From assembly GCA_002311645.1 (NCBI GenBank), contig DBYW01000050.1, positions 107,448 through 171,447 of the forward strand: a DNA stretch of 64,000 nt. Direction: 5' to 3'. Made by a program: the position numbers and the translations under genes. Positions 35,171-44,278 of this stretch are shown here, piece by piece (position 1 is the first letter of the stretch; each line of letters begins with the position of its first letter). The DNA is from Bacteroidales bacterium UBA1176. Its GTDB lineage: Bacteria; Bacteroidota; Bacteroidia; Bacteroidales; WCHB1-69. The notes under the pieces were generated by a model. That model did not search any database, was not told the origin of the DNA, and saw only the letters and a list, made by a program, of their open reading frames with translations.

Positions 35171-35194
35171 AAAAAGTGCCCGCAGGCACTTTTT
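35171..35194. terminator. Bidirectional terminator after the regulator and after DUF2147
   Basis: AAAAAGTGCC (35171-35180), loop CGCA, GGCACTTTTT (35185-35194). The stem carries A and T runs on both sides, matching the convergent genes that end at 35167 (forward) and 35200 (reverse). Confidence 0.85.
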
Positions 35195-35199
35195 TAATT

Positions 35200-35619
35200 T
35201 TATTTTTGTGGCCGAAGTTTGGACTCGCGGGTCCAATCAACGGTCATTCCGAACAGCGACACGCCCAAATAACCGCGCATCTTGAGGGTCTTTCCGTAGT
35301 TTACCAACCGGATATAAGTCTTATAGGTGCCCTTTTTGCCGGGATATTTCAGCTTGCCGTTCTGGTATTCGTTGTCTTTGGCGTTGTAAGTCAGGCCGGT
35401 CATGAAGACGAGGCCGAGCTGGTTCTTCTTTTTTGGGTTTTCCACCCACACGACCTTGGCCTCGTATGTGCCGTCGGCGGCCTTGTAGATTTCACATTGC
35501 GAACCCTCTTTGGAGAAGGGGTCCACGGAGTGGAAAATGCCGCAAATATCATCCGCGTTTTGGGCGGACAAAGAGAAGCTCAGCAGGGCGATGAACAGGG
35601 TGAGCAAATTTTTTTTCAT
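35200..35619 (-). CDS. Secreted DUF2147 family protein
   Basis: 139 residues with signal peptide MKKNLLTLFIALLSFSLSAQ. The mature part matches DUF2147: ICGIFHSVDPFSKEGSQCEI (the usual GxW start is replaced by GIF), GLVFMTGLTYNAKDNEYQNG and a closing MRGYLGVSLFGMTVDWTR. These small periplasmic proteins have a lipocalin-like beta structure and no known activity. It is 34 bases after the pepC-like gene and could be co-transcribed with it. Confidence 0.8.
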   Translation of the reverse strand: MKKNLLTLFIALLSFSLSAQNADDICGIFHSVDPFSKEGSQCEIYKAADGTYEAKVVWVENPKKKNQLGLVFMTGLTYNAKDNEYQNGKLKYPGKKGTYKTYIRLVNYGKTLKMRGYLGVSLFGMTVDWTRESKLRPQK

Positions 35620-35653
35620 AGTGGTGTTTTTTTCTATGTCGATAGGTTATGGT

Positions 35654-37060
35654 TTATTCCTCGGGAGCAAACAATGGGTCCCAAGGCGGGAGATAGATGG
35701 GTGTCTGGTCGAAAAGTTTAAGGGTGGTGGCAGGAATGTATTTGGATTCCACAACCAAGCGGAACATGTATTCGTTAAACCACTCGTTGGTCATGATGAG
35801 GAATCCGTTGTGGCCGTACTTGTTGCCCCAGCTGTTTTCGACCATCCACTTGAGCGGCCTGCCATCCTTGTCGAGGTCGACGGCGCAGAGGGTCATGGCG
35901 TGCGTGGAGCCGCTGGCGTACGTGGCGATGCGTTGGCGCTTGTCCATGTTGAACGAGGTGCCGAAAAGGGATCCGTAGTCGTAGTTGTTGATGTCCATGT
36001 AGCCGGTCTCGCGGTCGAGGAACTTGCCCACGTCGCAGGAGAAGTACATGTTGGTGCTGTCCTTGATGGAGGCGATGGCCATGTCGGCGATGTCGCTCAT
36101 CGGCAAGTTGAGGTAACGCCAGTTCTGGCCGTCATAGACGTGGCGGTCGTACTGGATCTCATACACACGGTAGTACTCGCGGGTGGGGTCGTTCATCACC
36201 ATATAGTACTTGCTGAAATCCTCGTTGGCGAATTTGGCGGCAAAGGATTTGGGCGTGTATTTGTCGGTGCTGACGATTTCGCCCTTGGCGTTGCGCTGAG
36301 TCCAGGTGAACTCTGTGGGAGGCTCGCCTAAGGAGAACACTAACATCTTGTAGATGACCTTCAGCATTTCCATCTTCTTGTCTTGCAGCATCTTCTCGGT
36401 GGTGCTCTTGTTGTTGGCCATCTCACGCAAAATCAGGCCGTCTTCGCGCAGGCGGAGCTTGATGAGGGACGACATCTGCGAGGTATGGTTGCTGCTGTAG
36501 GTCTCGGGCATCGCCTCCTTGGGCATAATGCCGTACTTCTCAATCAGGTTGGCCACGCCAGTGAACTGGCCGCCGTCGCCAATGGGGTTCTGGAAGAGCC
36601 ACTTCACGGTCTCGTCTTCCATGGACTTGGTGCGGTTGTCGAGGATGGATTGCAGGAAGAGGTTGGCCTTTTCCAATTGGTCCCAGAAGAAGGTGTAGCA
36701 CTGCGAGAACTGGAAGTCGGAGGGCAGGTTGTATTTGGCAATGGCTTTGGCGCGGAGCACGTTCATGCCCGTGAACATCCAGCAGCGGCCGGACGAGGCC
36801 TGGTCGGTGATGGCCTTGGAAGGTACTTGATTGGAGAAGTGTGCGTCGAAGGCGGTGTTGTTGTCGTAGTTCTTGGCTAACTTGTTGATGTCGTTGGCCA
36901 CCACTGCATTGCGGAGAGCCTTTTCAACGCCAGTGCCCTTGTAGGAATTCTGCAAGGTGGCGATTTGGTCGGCGGACAATCCGCCGTTTTGGCTGATGTT
37001 CTGTCCGAAGACCAGAGACAGGCAGCCGACGGCTAAGGTTAGGAGTAGAATTTTTTTCAT
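35654..37060 (-). CDS. Secreted C1-family cysteine peptidase (PepC/bleomycin hydrolase type)
   Basis: 468 residues. Signal peptide MKKILLLTLAVGCLSLVFGQ. The papain-fold catalytic triad is visible: Cys93 in QASSGRCWMFTG, His in GSTHAMTLCAVD, Asn in VENSWGNKYG. Overall order and length match PepC/bleomycin hydrolase, a hexameric aminopeptidase that is normally cytoplasmic; a clear signal peptide here indicates an exported form, common in Bacteroidota. The family's own C-terminal arm (autoinhibitory) is also present as the last residues PPWDPLFAPEE. It may process peptides in the periplasm. DUF2147 follows 34 bases later. Confidence 0.9.
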   Translation of the reverse strand: MKKILLLTLAVGCLSLVFGQNISQNGGLSADQIATLQNSYKGTGVEKALRNAVVANDINKLAKNYDNNTAFDAHFSNQVPSKAITDQASSGRCWMFTGMNVLRAKAIAKYNLPSDFQFSQCYTFFWDQLEKANLFLQSILDNRTKSMEDETVKWLFQNPIGDGGQFTGVANLIEKYGIMPKEAMPETYSSNHTSQMSSLIKLRLREDGLILREMANNKSTTEKMLQDKKMEMLKVIYKMLVFSLGEPPTEFTWTQRNAKGEIVSTDKYTPKSFAAKFANEDFSKYYMVMNDPTREYYRVYEIQYDRHVYDGQNWRYLNLPMSDIADMAIASIKDSTNMYFSCDVGKFLDRETGYMDINNYDYGSLFGTSFNMDKRQRIATYASGSTHAMTLCAVDLDKDGRPLKWMVENSWGNKYGHNGFLIMTNEWFNEYMFRLVVESKYIPATTLKLFDQTPIYLPPWDPLFAPEE

Positions 37061-37113
37061 TGGATATTAAGTGTTTAATGTATGCTGATTTATGTTTTGG
37101 AAGATGTGTTGTC

Positions 37114-37920
37114 TTACATAGGCCTGATTTTGCGGGCTAATTTGGCGCATAGTCCGGGGAAGAAGCGCTTGATGTGGGCCATGATCAGTTCGGAGCTGCC
37201 TACCAGCTGCTCGCGTTTTTCCTTGGCGATGGCCTTGAAGATGATGTGCGATGCTTTTTCGGGCGTGATGCCGCCGGCCTGGCCCGCGTCCATCTTGCCG
37301 TGCTTGCGCCCGTCCTTCTCTAATGAGTTGACGGAGATGTTGGTCTGCACGCGCCCAGGGGTGAGGATGGTCACCCGGATGTTGTCCTTGTTGTTCTCCG
37401 CCGCCACGGTCTCGAAGAAGCCGTAGAGGGCGTGCTTCGCCGACGAGTAGGCACAGCGCAACGGGAATCCGAAGAGCCCGGCGATGCTGGTGGTGACGGC
37501 CAACTGTCCGCCGCCCTGCGCTATCATCTTGGGCAAAACGGATTTTGTGAGAATGACCGGTGCGTAGAAGTCGATGTCCATCACCTTGCGGATGACCGCC
37601 ATGTCGGTTTCCACGGTGGTGCCGCGCTGGCTGATGCCGGCGTTGTTGTAGAAGAGGTCGATGCGTCCGTAGGCGTTCCAGGCGTCCTCTGCGAGTTGCG
37701 GTAGCGCGTCGGTTTGCGAGAGGTCGAAGGGGAGATTGGTCACCGCCTCGGCGCCGCGCTGCAGACACTCCTCGCGGACCTGCTCCAGCAGGTCGGGTTC
37801 CAGTGCCGTGAGAATCAGCCGCGCGCCCGCCTCCGCAAACCGGAAGGCGGTCTCCTTGCCGATGCCGGAGGAGGTGCCCGTGATCCATATCACTTTTTTC
37901 GTATAGTCATTCATAATCAA
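37114..37920 (-). CDS. Short-chain dehydrogenase/reductase
   Basis: 268 residues; starts could be Met1 or Met3. Cofactor motif WITGTSSGIGKETAFRFAE; NNAGISQRG; catalytic Ser in TTSIAGLFG and Tyr-x3-Lys in CAYSSAKHALYGF. The C-terminal part extends with KREQLVGSSELIMAHIKRFF, as in the DltE/YbbO or DHRS7-like SDRs that act on lipids at the membrane. Substrate unknown. The promoter is a reverse-strand -7 box (TACCTTTG, 37959-37966). It is the first gene of a possible unit with the peptidase gene, 53 bases downstream. Confidence 0.82.
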   Translation of the reverse strand: MIMNDYTKKVIWITGTSSGIGKETAFRFAEAGARLILTALEPDLLEQVREECLQRGAEAVTNLPFDLSQTDALPQLAEDAWNAYGRIDLFYNNAGISQRGTTVETDMAVIRKVMDIDFYAPVILTKSVLPKMIAQGGGQLAVTTSIAGLFGFPLRCAYSSAKHALYGFFETVAAENNKDNIRVTILTPGRVQTNISVNSLEKDGRKHGKMDAGQAGGITPEKASHIIFKAIAKEKREQLVGSSELIMAHIKRFFPGLCAKLARKIRPM

Positions 37921-37958
37921 TTCTTCTCTCCTGTTTGGGAAATCTGTGTTATCGGCGG

Positions 37959-37966
37959 CAAAGGTA
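37959..37966 (-). promoter_or_regulatory. -7 box of the SDR promoter
   Basis: Reverse-strand TACCTTTG followed by C, 39 bases before the gene start. Confidence 0.55.
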
Positions 37967-38322
37967 CATAAATTATGAATACACGGACAAATGTTTTTGA
38001 GACCTGATAATGCCGCCGCGTAGTCAGTTCTTCCGTTATTTTTTTGTGTTTATATACGTGATGGCATCAGGCCGGGATAAACGCCACATTTTTCTAACGT
38101 CTCCCTTTCGCGGCGAGCAAGTTTCATGCATTTTGGATGCCGACTCCCGCGCCGCGAGAGGTTTTCTGTGCCGTCGTTTCACCCCACACGGCCGTGTGGG
38201 GTTACAGAGAAGAGTATTCCTTCGGAACACGTCTGAATGGAAAATGACAATGTAATCTGCGGTTTGCCAACGAAATGGATCAGTGTTCCAAATAACGAAA
38301 AATTATCTAATACTTTTTAATT
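37967..38322. other. Non-coding gap of about 350 bases with a perfect palindrome
   Basis: No supported gene was found between the SDR promoter and the small membrane protein. The stretch is unusually mixed in composition and contains a 22-base perfect palindrome (ACCCCACACGG and its complement, 38181-38202), too G/C-rich and without a T-tail to be a terminator. Nearby are imperfect inverted segments, CGCGGCGAG and GCCGCGAG. It could be a regulator site, a small RNA or a decayed repeat. Confidence 0.5.
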
Positions 38323-38622
38323 ATGTGGTTAACCATTGTAAACATCCTCCTGCTGTTGATAGGAATTGTGGGCTATGCCTATTTTCTCTATGTCGAAATC
38401 CGCAATGACAAACTTCCGCAAGAAGAAAAAAAGGTTCGGGAAAAAACATACATCACTGAAATCTTTCTCGGTCTCATGGTGGTGTCTGTCATGCATCTGA
38501 CGGAGAAATGGCTATCGCCGTACATCACCAGCGAAGCAGCAATGTTCTTTTCTCAGATACTGATACTTATAATTCTTACCATAGCCATAGTCATGCCAGT
38601 CCGCCGTATCGCCAATCGGTGA
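38323..38622 (+). CDS. Small membrane protein of unknown function
   Basis: 99 residues. Three hydrophobic stretches are visible: WLTIVNILLLLIGIVGYAYF (2-21), ITEIFLGLMVVSVMHL (44-59), and AMFFSQILILIILTIAIVM (73-91). A charged hinge NDKLPQEEKKVREK separates the first two. No signal peptidase site and no recognised family. It is the only forward gene within a reverse block. The coding call rests on length and on the clear membrane pattern. Confidence 0.55.
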   Translation: MWLTIVNILLLLIGIVGYAYFLYVEIRNDKLPQEEKKVREKTYITEIFLGLMVVSVMHLTEKWLSPYITSEAAMFFSQILILIILTIAIVMPVRRIANR

Positions 38623-38675
38623 TACTTCATGATAATTCACCCTGCTATATAGGGGCGCGAAATTGAATAAGCGCC

Positions 38676-39224
38676 TTATTGGAAGGTGTAGCGCACCCCG
38701 AGGTTCACCAATCCCCAGTCAAAGGTGTGGTTGATGGTGACCTCATGGTTGAATTGGAAACGGTAGCCCGGACGGAAATCTATCTGCAGGGCAAGGGGGA
38801 TGCCGAATTTGTATTCCAAGCCGATGATGCCGTGGGCGCCGCTTTTGCCCATGATGTTCCGGGTCTGCATCTCTGGAGAGGTGGAGTTGTAGTATGTCAC
38901 TGAAGGATGCCAGCTGAACCCGAGACTGACGCCCCCTCCGACAAAGCCGTAAAGGCCTTTCACAAAGTGTCCTTCATACATGAAGCTTGTTGCGAGTTCG
39001 GTTGTCCACAGCGTGGAGCCGTAGCCGGCGATAATGCTGTAGTTGTATTTGGTGCCCAAGTCAAGCTGGATGGCGAAGTGGTCGGCGGGGAAAGTCTTGT
39101 AGGAGAATGCCTGCATGGAGCCGACTGTCGCGCCGATGCCGTGCCTGTAGGGGGCCTGTGCGTTGGCTTGAAACATTATGGCAGCCATAAAGATAAAAAG
39201 TGCAATAAATGTGTGTCTCTTCAT
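38676..39224 (-). CDS. Small outer-membrane beta-barrel protein
   Basis: 182 residues from the ATG at 39224. Signal peptide MKRHTFIALFIFMAAIMFQANAQ. The mature chain has eight or so alternating strands with Gly and aromatic girdles: YRHGIGATVGSMQAFSYKTF, FAIQLDLGTKYNYSIIAGYG, GLYGFVGGGVSLGFSWHPS, GIIGLEYKFGIPLALQIDFR, and it ends LVNLGVRYTFQ, a typical C-terminal barrel signature. This resembles OmpW/opacity-like small barrels. Function is unknown. The 190 bases upstream hold no other gene. Confidence 0.7.
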   Translation of the reverse strand: MKRHTFIALFIFMAAIMFQANAQAPYRHGIGATVGSMQAFSYKTFPADHFAIQLDLGTKYNYSIIAGYGSTLWTTELATSFMYEGHFVKGLYGFVGGGVSLGFSWHPSVTYYNSTSPEMQTRNIMGKSGAHGIIGLEYKFGIPLALQIDFRPGYRFQFNHEVTINHTFDWGLVNLGVRYTFQ

Positions 39225-39414
39225 TTTTTTTGTTCTCTTAGAATTGTATAAACTTATGTGCTCCTTTCGCGGCATTGTTCTGCGGAAAGGCGTGCAACGG
39301 GATTTGGTTGAAAGGTCCTCTGTTTGTGCTATGATGAATAACAAGCGGTATGCAGAGCCGCAGGCCGCTTTGTTGGAAATGGAATGATAGTTGCCGTAGT
39401 TGGTGGACGAGCAA

Positions 39415-40644
39415 CTAAATGTTGTCTATCATTTTCTTGAAAAACGTGGCCCTTGCGGCGCCCTCGCCCGTGTTGAGGAGGACGGTTTCGCCGTTGTGGA
39501 TCTGTCCCTCTTCCAAAGCCTTGTAGAAGCCGGCGAAGCACACGATGGAGGCGGGCCCGAGGTAGATGCCGCGCTCGTCCTTCACAATCTTGCCGTACTT
39601 TGCCAGCTCGTTCTCCTTGACCTGCAGGAAGGTGCCTCCGCTCTTGCGCACGATGGGCGCCACGATGGGATACATGCCCGGGTTGCCGGCGGAGAGGATG
39701 GAGACCATCGTCTGCGGGTTCGGGATGATGGGGTAGTCCTTCTCATAACCCTCTGGGAATCCTGCGGCCACCGCTTTGTTCCAGCCCTGCACCATCGGGT
39801 CGCAGGTGTCCTGCTGGATCAGCAGCATGCGGGGCATCTTGGTCTCCGGGAAGGTGGTCTGCATGTCGCGCACGCCCTTGTCGAGGGCGATGGGACCGGT
39901 GCCACCCGCGACGGCCTGCACATACACGTCGGGCATCTTGCCCAACTGACGCAGGTACTCGAACACCATCGTCTTCTTGGCCTCCACACGGATGGGGTCG
40001 ATGTTGCCGGCGGAAATCAGCACGTGGTTCTTCTGATGGAAGTCGGCAGCCTCCTTCTTGGCATCACCGTAGTTGCCGTCGCACACGACCACGTTCTGGC
40101 CGTAGGAGCGGATGGCCTTGACAGTGTCCTCGCATGCGTCGTGGGGCATGAAGACCGTGAACTTGATGCCGGCTTCGGCAAGATAGCGGGCGTATGCGGT
40201 GGCAGTGTTGCCAGTGGATGCCACGCAGAACTCCTTCACACCATTCTCCTTGAAAATGGAGGCGGCCAACGAGGCGGCAATGTCCTTGAAGGTGTTGCTG
40301 CCACCGTTCAAGTCGTTGCGATAGACCATCACCTTGCAGTCGATACCATATTTTTCTTTTGCCAACTTCTCCAAAAACTCCCACTCCTCGATGGGAATGG
40401 CGCCTTCACCGAAGGTGACAATGTTATTTTCATCCATCACCGGCAGGAAGTCGAAATAATGGTAGAAATTGGTCGGTTTGTGTTCGGGCTTGGTCAGTTC
40501 GGTGATTTTGTGATAGTCGGCAGAATAGACCACTTCGGCGCGTTTGCAGCCGCAGGGACACTCCTGGTTCATCTCAAACCAAGTGGCAAAGTCCTCAATG
40601 ACCTTGCCGCATTTCGTGCATACGAGTTTATATTTATTATTCAT
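39415..40644 (-). CDS. Threonine synthase-like PLP enzyme with an N-terminal zinc ribbon
   Basis: 409 residues. The PLP lysine is Lys120 in NGGSNTFKDIAAS; STGNTATAYARYLAEAGI is the phosphate-binding Gly/Ser/Thr-rich loop. N-terminal cysteines CTKC (9-12) and ECPCGC (28-33) form a probable zinc ribbon, common in this branch of threonine synthases. The enzyme would convert O-phosphohomoserine to threonine. The substrate cannot be fully fixed because cysteate synthase and related enzymes share this fold. A -7 box lies upstream (TATCTTTG, 40693-40700 reverse). Confidence 0.78.
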   Translation of the reverse strand: MNNKYKLVCTKCGKVIEDFATWFEMNQECPCGCKRAEVVYSADYHKITELTKPEHKPTNFYHYFDFLPVMDENNIVTFGEGAIPIEEWEFLEKLAKEKYGIDCKVMVYRNDLNGGSNTFKDIAASLAASIFKENGVKEFCVASTGNTATAYARYLAEAGIKFTVFMPHDACEDTVKAIRSYGQNVVVCDGNYGDAKKEAADFHQKNHVLISAGNIDPIRVEAKKTMVFEYLRQLGKMPDVYVQAVAGGTGPIALDKGVRDMQTTFPETKMPRMLLIQQDTCDPMVQGWNKAVAAGFPEGYEKDYPIIPNPQTMVSILSAGNPGMYPIVAPIVRKSGGTFLQVKENELAKYGKIVKDERGIYLGPASIVCFAGFYKALEEGQIHNGETVLLNTGEGAARATFFKKMIDNI

Positions 40645-40692
40645 ATTTAATTTGTTTTGTCATTAGAAAAATCGGTTGTCCGATATAGCCTG

Positions 40693-40700
40693 CAAAGATA
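40693..40700 (-). promoter_or_regulatory. -7 box of the threonine-synthase-like gene
   Basis: Reverse-strand TATCTTTG followed by C, 49 bases before the start of the gene. Confidence 0.6.
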
Positions 40701-40718
40701 CATTTTTTGCGGGAAACA

Positions 40719-43700
40719 TTATGGGGTGTTCGTGCAGAACGCCTCCATTTTTTGCATCCAGTGCAGCGCAGCCTTGATGGTGGGGATGTGGTGGATGATG
40801 AGGAGCAGTTTATGGTTGACCTCTTTGAGTTGTATGGCGGGGTGGTTGGCTTGCAGGAAAGCCAATACGCGTCCGAACTCGTCGGATTGGAAATAGCGGG
40901 AGGCGGCACTGCCAAAGAAATAGCCGGTGAGGGTCTGTTTCTTGAGCAGTATTTTTTCAAAATGGAGTCTCGCGGCCGTCAGGCGTAGCGGGATGGTCTG
41001 CATCAGTTCCACGGTCTGGGTGGGCATGGGGCCGAAGATGTCGGTGATTTTCTTGCGGAACTTGTCGAGCTGGCTGAGGTCGCGGATGGCTTGCAACTCC
41101 TTGTAGAGGCTCATGCGTTCGCTGACGCTGGTGACATAATCAGTGGGGAAAAGAGCCTCGATGTCGGTTTCAAGAATGCACTCGCGGTTGAGGAGGGCTG
41201 AGTTGTCGGCCATTTCGACCTCGTCGTAGTCGGTATACTGCATCTCTTGGATGGCTTCAGAGAGGATTTTCTGGTACATCTCGTAGCCGATCTCGTTGAT
41301 GAAGCCGCTTTGGTCGGCGCCGAGGATGTTGCCGGCGCCGCGGATGTCGAGGTCGCGCAGGGCGATTTGGAGGCCGCTGCCGATGTCGGAGAAGTCCTCG
41401 ATGGCTTGCAGGCGGCGCCGTGCCTGATCGTTGAGCGTGTCGAAGGGCTTGGTGAAGAGGTAGCAGAAGGCTTTTTGGTTGTTGCGTCCCACGCGCCCGC
41501 GCAGCTGGTGCAGCACGTTGAGTGCGAAATTCTGGGCGTCGTTGATGACCATCGTGTTGGCGTTCACGATGTCGAGACCGGATTCGACGATGGTGGTGGA
41601 GACCAGCACATCAGTCTGGTGGTCGATGAAGTCGGTCATGATGCGCTCTAACTCCGCACCCTCCATTTGTCCGTGTCCCACAGCAATGCGTGCTTGCGGC
41701 ACAAGGCGCTGGATGAGGCCTGCCAGCTCTGAGATGTTCTGGATTTTGTTGTGGACCACGAACACTTGTCCTCCGCGGTTCAACTCGAACTGCACGGCTT
41801 GCCGGAGGATGTCCTCGTCGAACACGTGGACCTCGGTCTGGATGGGTTGCCGGTTGGGCGGCGGGGTGGTGATGACGGAGATGTCGCGCGCCCCCATCAG
41901 GGAGAACTGCAAGGTGCGCGGAATGGGCGTGGCCGACATGGTCAGCGTGTCCACGCTGACGCGCAACTCGCGCAATTTCTCTTTGGCTGCCACACCGAAC
42001 TTTTGCTCCTCATCGATGATGAGAAGTCCCAAATCTTTGAAGACCACATCTTTGCTTAGCAGACGGTGTGTGCCGATGAGAATGTCGATGCGCCCGTCCT
42101 TGAGCCGCTTCAGGATCTCGCGGATCTGCTTGGATGTCTTGAAACGGTTTACATACTCGACGGTGCAGGGCATCTCAGCGAGACGGTCGGTGAATGTGGT
42201 GTAGTGTTGCAAGGCCAAGACCGTGGTGGGTACCAGCACGGCGACCTGCTTGTTGTCGCATACTGCCTTGAAAGCGGCGCGGATGGCGATCTCAGTCTTG
42301 CCGAAGCCCACGTCGCCACAGATGAGGCGGTCCATGGGATGTTCGCTCTCCATGTCGGCTTTCACGTCGGCGAGGGTCTTCACCTGGTCGGGGGTGTCCT
42401 CATAGATGAAGGAGGCTTCCAACTCGGCTTGCATGAAGTTGTCGGGCGAGAAGGCGAAGCCTTTGCGGGCCTTGCGTTGCGAATATAGTTTGATGAGGTC
42501 GATGGCTAACTCCTTGACGCGCTTTTTGGTGCGCTCCTTGAGTTTGTCCCATGAGCCGGAGCCGATGCGGTGCAGGGTGGGAGGGGTGCCCTCCTTGCCG
42601 ACGTACTTGCTGATTTTATAGAGCGAATGGATGCTCATGTCGAGGATGGCCCCGTCCTTGTACATCAGTCGGATGGCCTCTTGCGTGGCACCGTTCATCT
42701 CTGTCTTGACGAGCCCTTGGTAGATGCCGACGCCGTGGTCGATGTGGACCACGTAGTCGCCGGGCTGCAGGTCGTAGATCTCTTTCAGGGTGAAAGCCTC
42801 GCTCTTCTTGTAACGGTCGCGGATGACCACACGCTCGTTCTTCTCGAAGAACTGGTGGTCGGTGTAGAGCGCCCATTTGCGCTGTTCGTCTCGGAAACCT
42901 TCGTGCAGGATGCCCCGCACGGGCGTGTAAAGTTGCTCTAATGTCAGGGATGCCTCGTTGTGGCGGTTGTACTTGCCTACCAAGTCGATCATCACCTTTT
43001 CCATGCGCTCCAGCTGCGATTGGTTCTCGGAGAGGAACAGCGAGTGGATTCCCTTCTCAAAGTTGTCGATCCACTCAAGCAAGAGGTAGTCGAAGCTGCG
43101 TCCGAAATGGTTCTGCGGCTTGATGTTGAAGTCGATAGTGATGTCGGGGTCGACTACATCACCGGCCTCTATCAGGCATCGGGTGTGTTGGGACGCCTCC
43201 TTGTCGAAGTCGCGGCGCCGGATGAACAGATCGTCAACATGCAGGGTGCTGCCGGGCGCGGACGTGGATTGGTATTCCTCGTCCACTTGGCGGTAGAGAG
43301 CCGCGATTTGCGAGCCGATGTCGCGGGGATGCTCCAACCACAGTACGGTGTCGGCGGGCAGGAACTCCAACAGCGGGATGCGCTTCTCCTCGATTTGATG
43401 GGAGACGATCTTGGGCATGATGTGAATGCTTTCCTCGTCGCGGATGGAAAGCTGTGATTCGGGGTCGAAGAAACGGATGGACTCGATGCGGTCGCCATCC
43501 AATTCGATACGATAGGGGTATTCTTCCGAAAAGGAGAAGATGTCGAAGATGCTGCCGCGCCAGGCGAACTGGCCGGGCTCGAAGACAAAGTCTTCTTGCA
43601 GATACTCAAATTGATAGAGGTAGTCGAGGAAGGTGTCGGCGGAAATCTCTTCGCCACATCGGATGGTGAAGGAGTGCTGGCTGATGAATTGTTGTGTGAG

Positions 43701-44123
43701 CACCTTCTCGGCTACGGCTTCGGGATAGCTTACGATGCAGTAGGGCGTGTCGGGGTGGTTGGCGAGTTTGTTGACGATTTCGGAACGCAGCTTGACGTTG
43801 GAGTTGTCAATTTCATCGGTGGAATGGGCACGCTTGTAGGAGGCTGGCAGATAGTGCACCCGCTTGTTGGGCAACGGCACTTTCAGGTCGTGTAACAACT
43901 TCTCAAGGTCATTGTAGAAAAATGCGGCCTTTTCGCGGTCGGAGAGCACGAAAAGTTGTGTGGATTGGGCCTTGTCCGCAAGTTTGGAGGCCAACAAGGC
44001 ATACGAAGAGCCCGTCAGACCATCGAGTTTGAGGGTCCTGACATCTCCTTTCCCGCTCAGCAGCGGTGCGATTCGCGCCACTTCCGCTTTGTAGAAGCGC
44101 GCCTGGATTTCTTCAATCGTCAT
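40719..44123 (-). CDS. mfd: Transcription-repair coupling factor Mfd
   Basis: 1134 residues, the usual Mfd length. Removes RNA polymerase stalled at DNA damage and recruits UvrAB. The N-terminal UvrB-homology region spans about 1-340 (LTGSSYALLASKLADKAQ; FAWRGSIFDIFSFSEEYPYR). The RNA-polymerase-interaction domain contains DYVVHIDHGVGIYQGL. The RecG-like motor follows: Walker A ICGDVGFGKTEIAIRAAF, VLVPTTVLALQ, the DEEQ box IIDEEQKFGV, TMSATPIPRTLQ, and the TRG motif region STTIVESGLDIVNANTMVI; the C-terminal D7 domain ends the protein. Own promoter (TATCTTTG, 44141-44148 reverse), divergent from mpl. Confidence 0.97.
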   Translation of the reverse strand: MTIEEIQARFYKAEVARIAPLLSGKGDVRTLKLDGLTGSSYALLASKLADKAQSTQLFVLSDREKAAFFYNDLEKLLHDLKVPLPNKRVHYLPASYKRAHSTDEIDNSNVKLRSEIVNKLANHPDTPYCIVSYPEAVAEKVLTQQFISQHSFTIRCGEEISADTFLDYLYQFEYLQEDFVFEPGQFAWRGSIFDIFSFSEEYPYRIELDGDRIESIRFFDPESQLSIRDEESIHIMPKIVSHQIEEKRIPLLEFLPADTVLWLEHPRDIGSQIAALYRQVDEEYQSTSAPGSTLHVDDLFIRRRDFDKEASQHTRCLIEAGDVVDPDITIDFNIKPQNHFGRSFDYLLLEWIDNFEKGIHSLFLSENQSQLERMEKVMIDLVGKYNRHNEASLTLEQLYTPVRGILHEGFRDEQRKWALYTDHQFFEKNERVVIRDRYKKSEAFTLKEIYDLQPGDYVVHIDHGVGIYQGLVKTEMNGATQEAIRLMYKDGAILDMSIHSLYKISKYVGKEGTPPTLHRIGSGSWDKLKERTKKRVKELAIDLIKLYSQRKARKGFAFSPDNFMQAELEASFIYEDTPDQVKTLADVKADMESEHPMDRLICGDVGFGKTEIAIRAAFKAVCDNKQVAVLVPTTVLALQHYTTFTDRLAEMPCTVEYVNRFKTSKQIREILKRLKDGRIDILIGTHRLLSKDVVFKDLGLLIIDEEQKFGVAAKEKLRELRVSVDTLTMSATPIPRTLQFSLMGARDISVITTPPPNRQPIQTEVHVFDEDILRQAVQFELNRGGQVFVVHNKIQNISELAGLIQRLVPQARIAVGHGQMEGAELERIMTDFIDHQTDVLVSTTIVESGLDIVNANTMVINDAQNFALNVLHQLRGRVGRNNQKAFCYLFTKPFDTLNDQARRRLQAIEDFSDIGSGLQIALRDLDIRGAGNILGADQSGFINEIGYEMYQKILSEAIQEMQYTDYDEVEMADNSALLNRECILETDIEALFPTDYVTSVSERMSLYKELQAIRDLSQLDKFRKKITDIFGPMPTQTVELMQTIPLRLTAARLHFEKILLKKQTLTGYFFGSAASRYFQSDEFGRVLAFLQANHPAIQLKEVNHKLLLIIHHIPTIKAALHWMQKMEAFCTNTP

Positions 44124-44140
44124 GGCAAAAAATGAGGGCG

Positions 44141-44148
44141 CAAAGATA
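44141..44148 (-). promoter_or_regulatory. -7 box of the mfd promoter
   Basis: Reverse-strand TATCTTTG followed by C, 18 bases before the mfd start. The leader would be very short. Confidence 0.6.
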
Positions 44149-44249
44149 GTATTTTTTAAGGTGCATGACAGAATAATGAGAATCGGGGAACAAAGGCTTT
44201 ATAATGCCTCTTGAATCATGGGACCTGAAACATATATCCCTTTTTTTAC

Positions 44250-44257
44250 TATTTTTG
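44250..44257 (+). promoter_or_regulatory. -7 box of the mpl promoter
   Basis: TATTTTTG followed by CC, 22 bases upstream of the ATG at 44279. Confidence 0.6.
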
Positions 44258-44278
44258 CCGCTCAAATCGTTAACCGCT

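Noticed and set aside
38010..38255. Small forward gene of 81 codons in the 350-base gap
   Set aside because: No domain and Arg/Phe-rich erratic composition, the reverse strand is open too, and the palindrome lies inside it.
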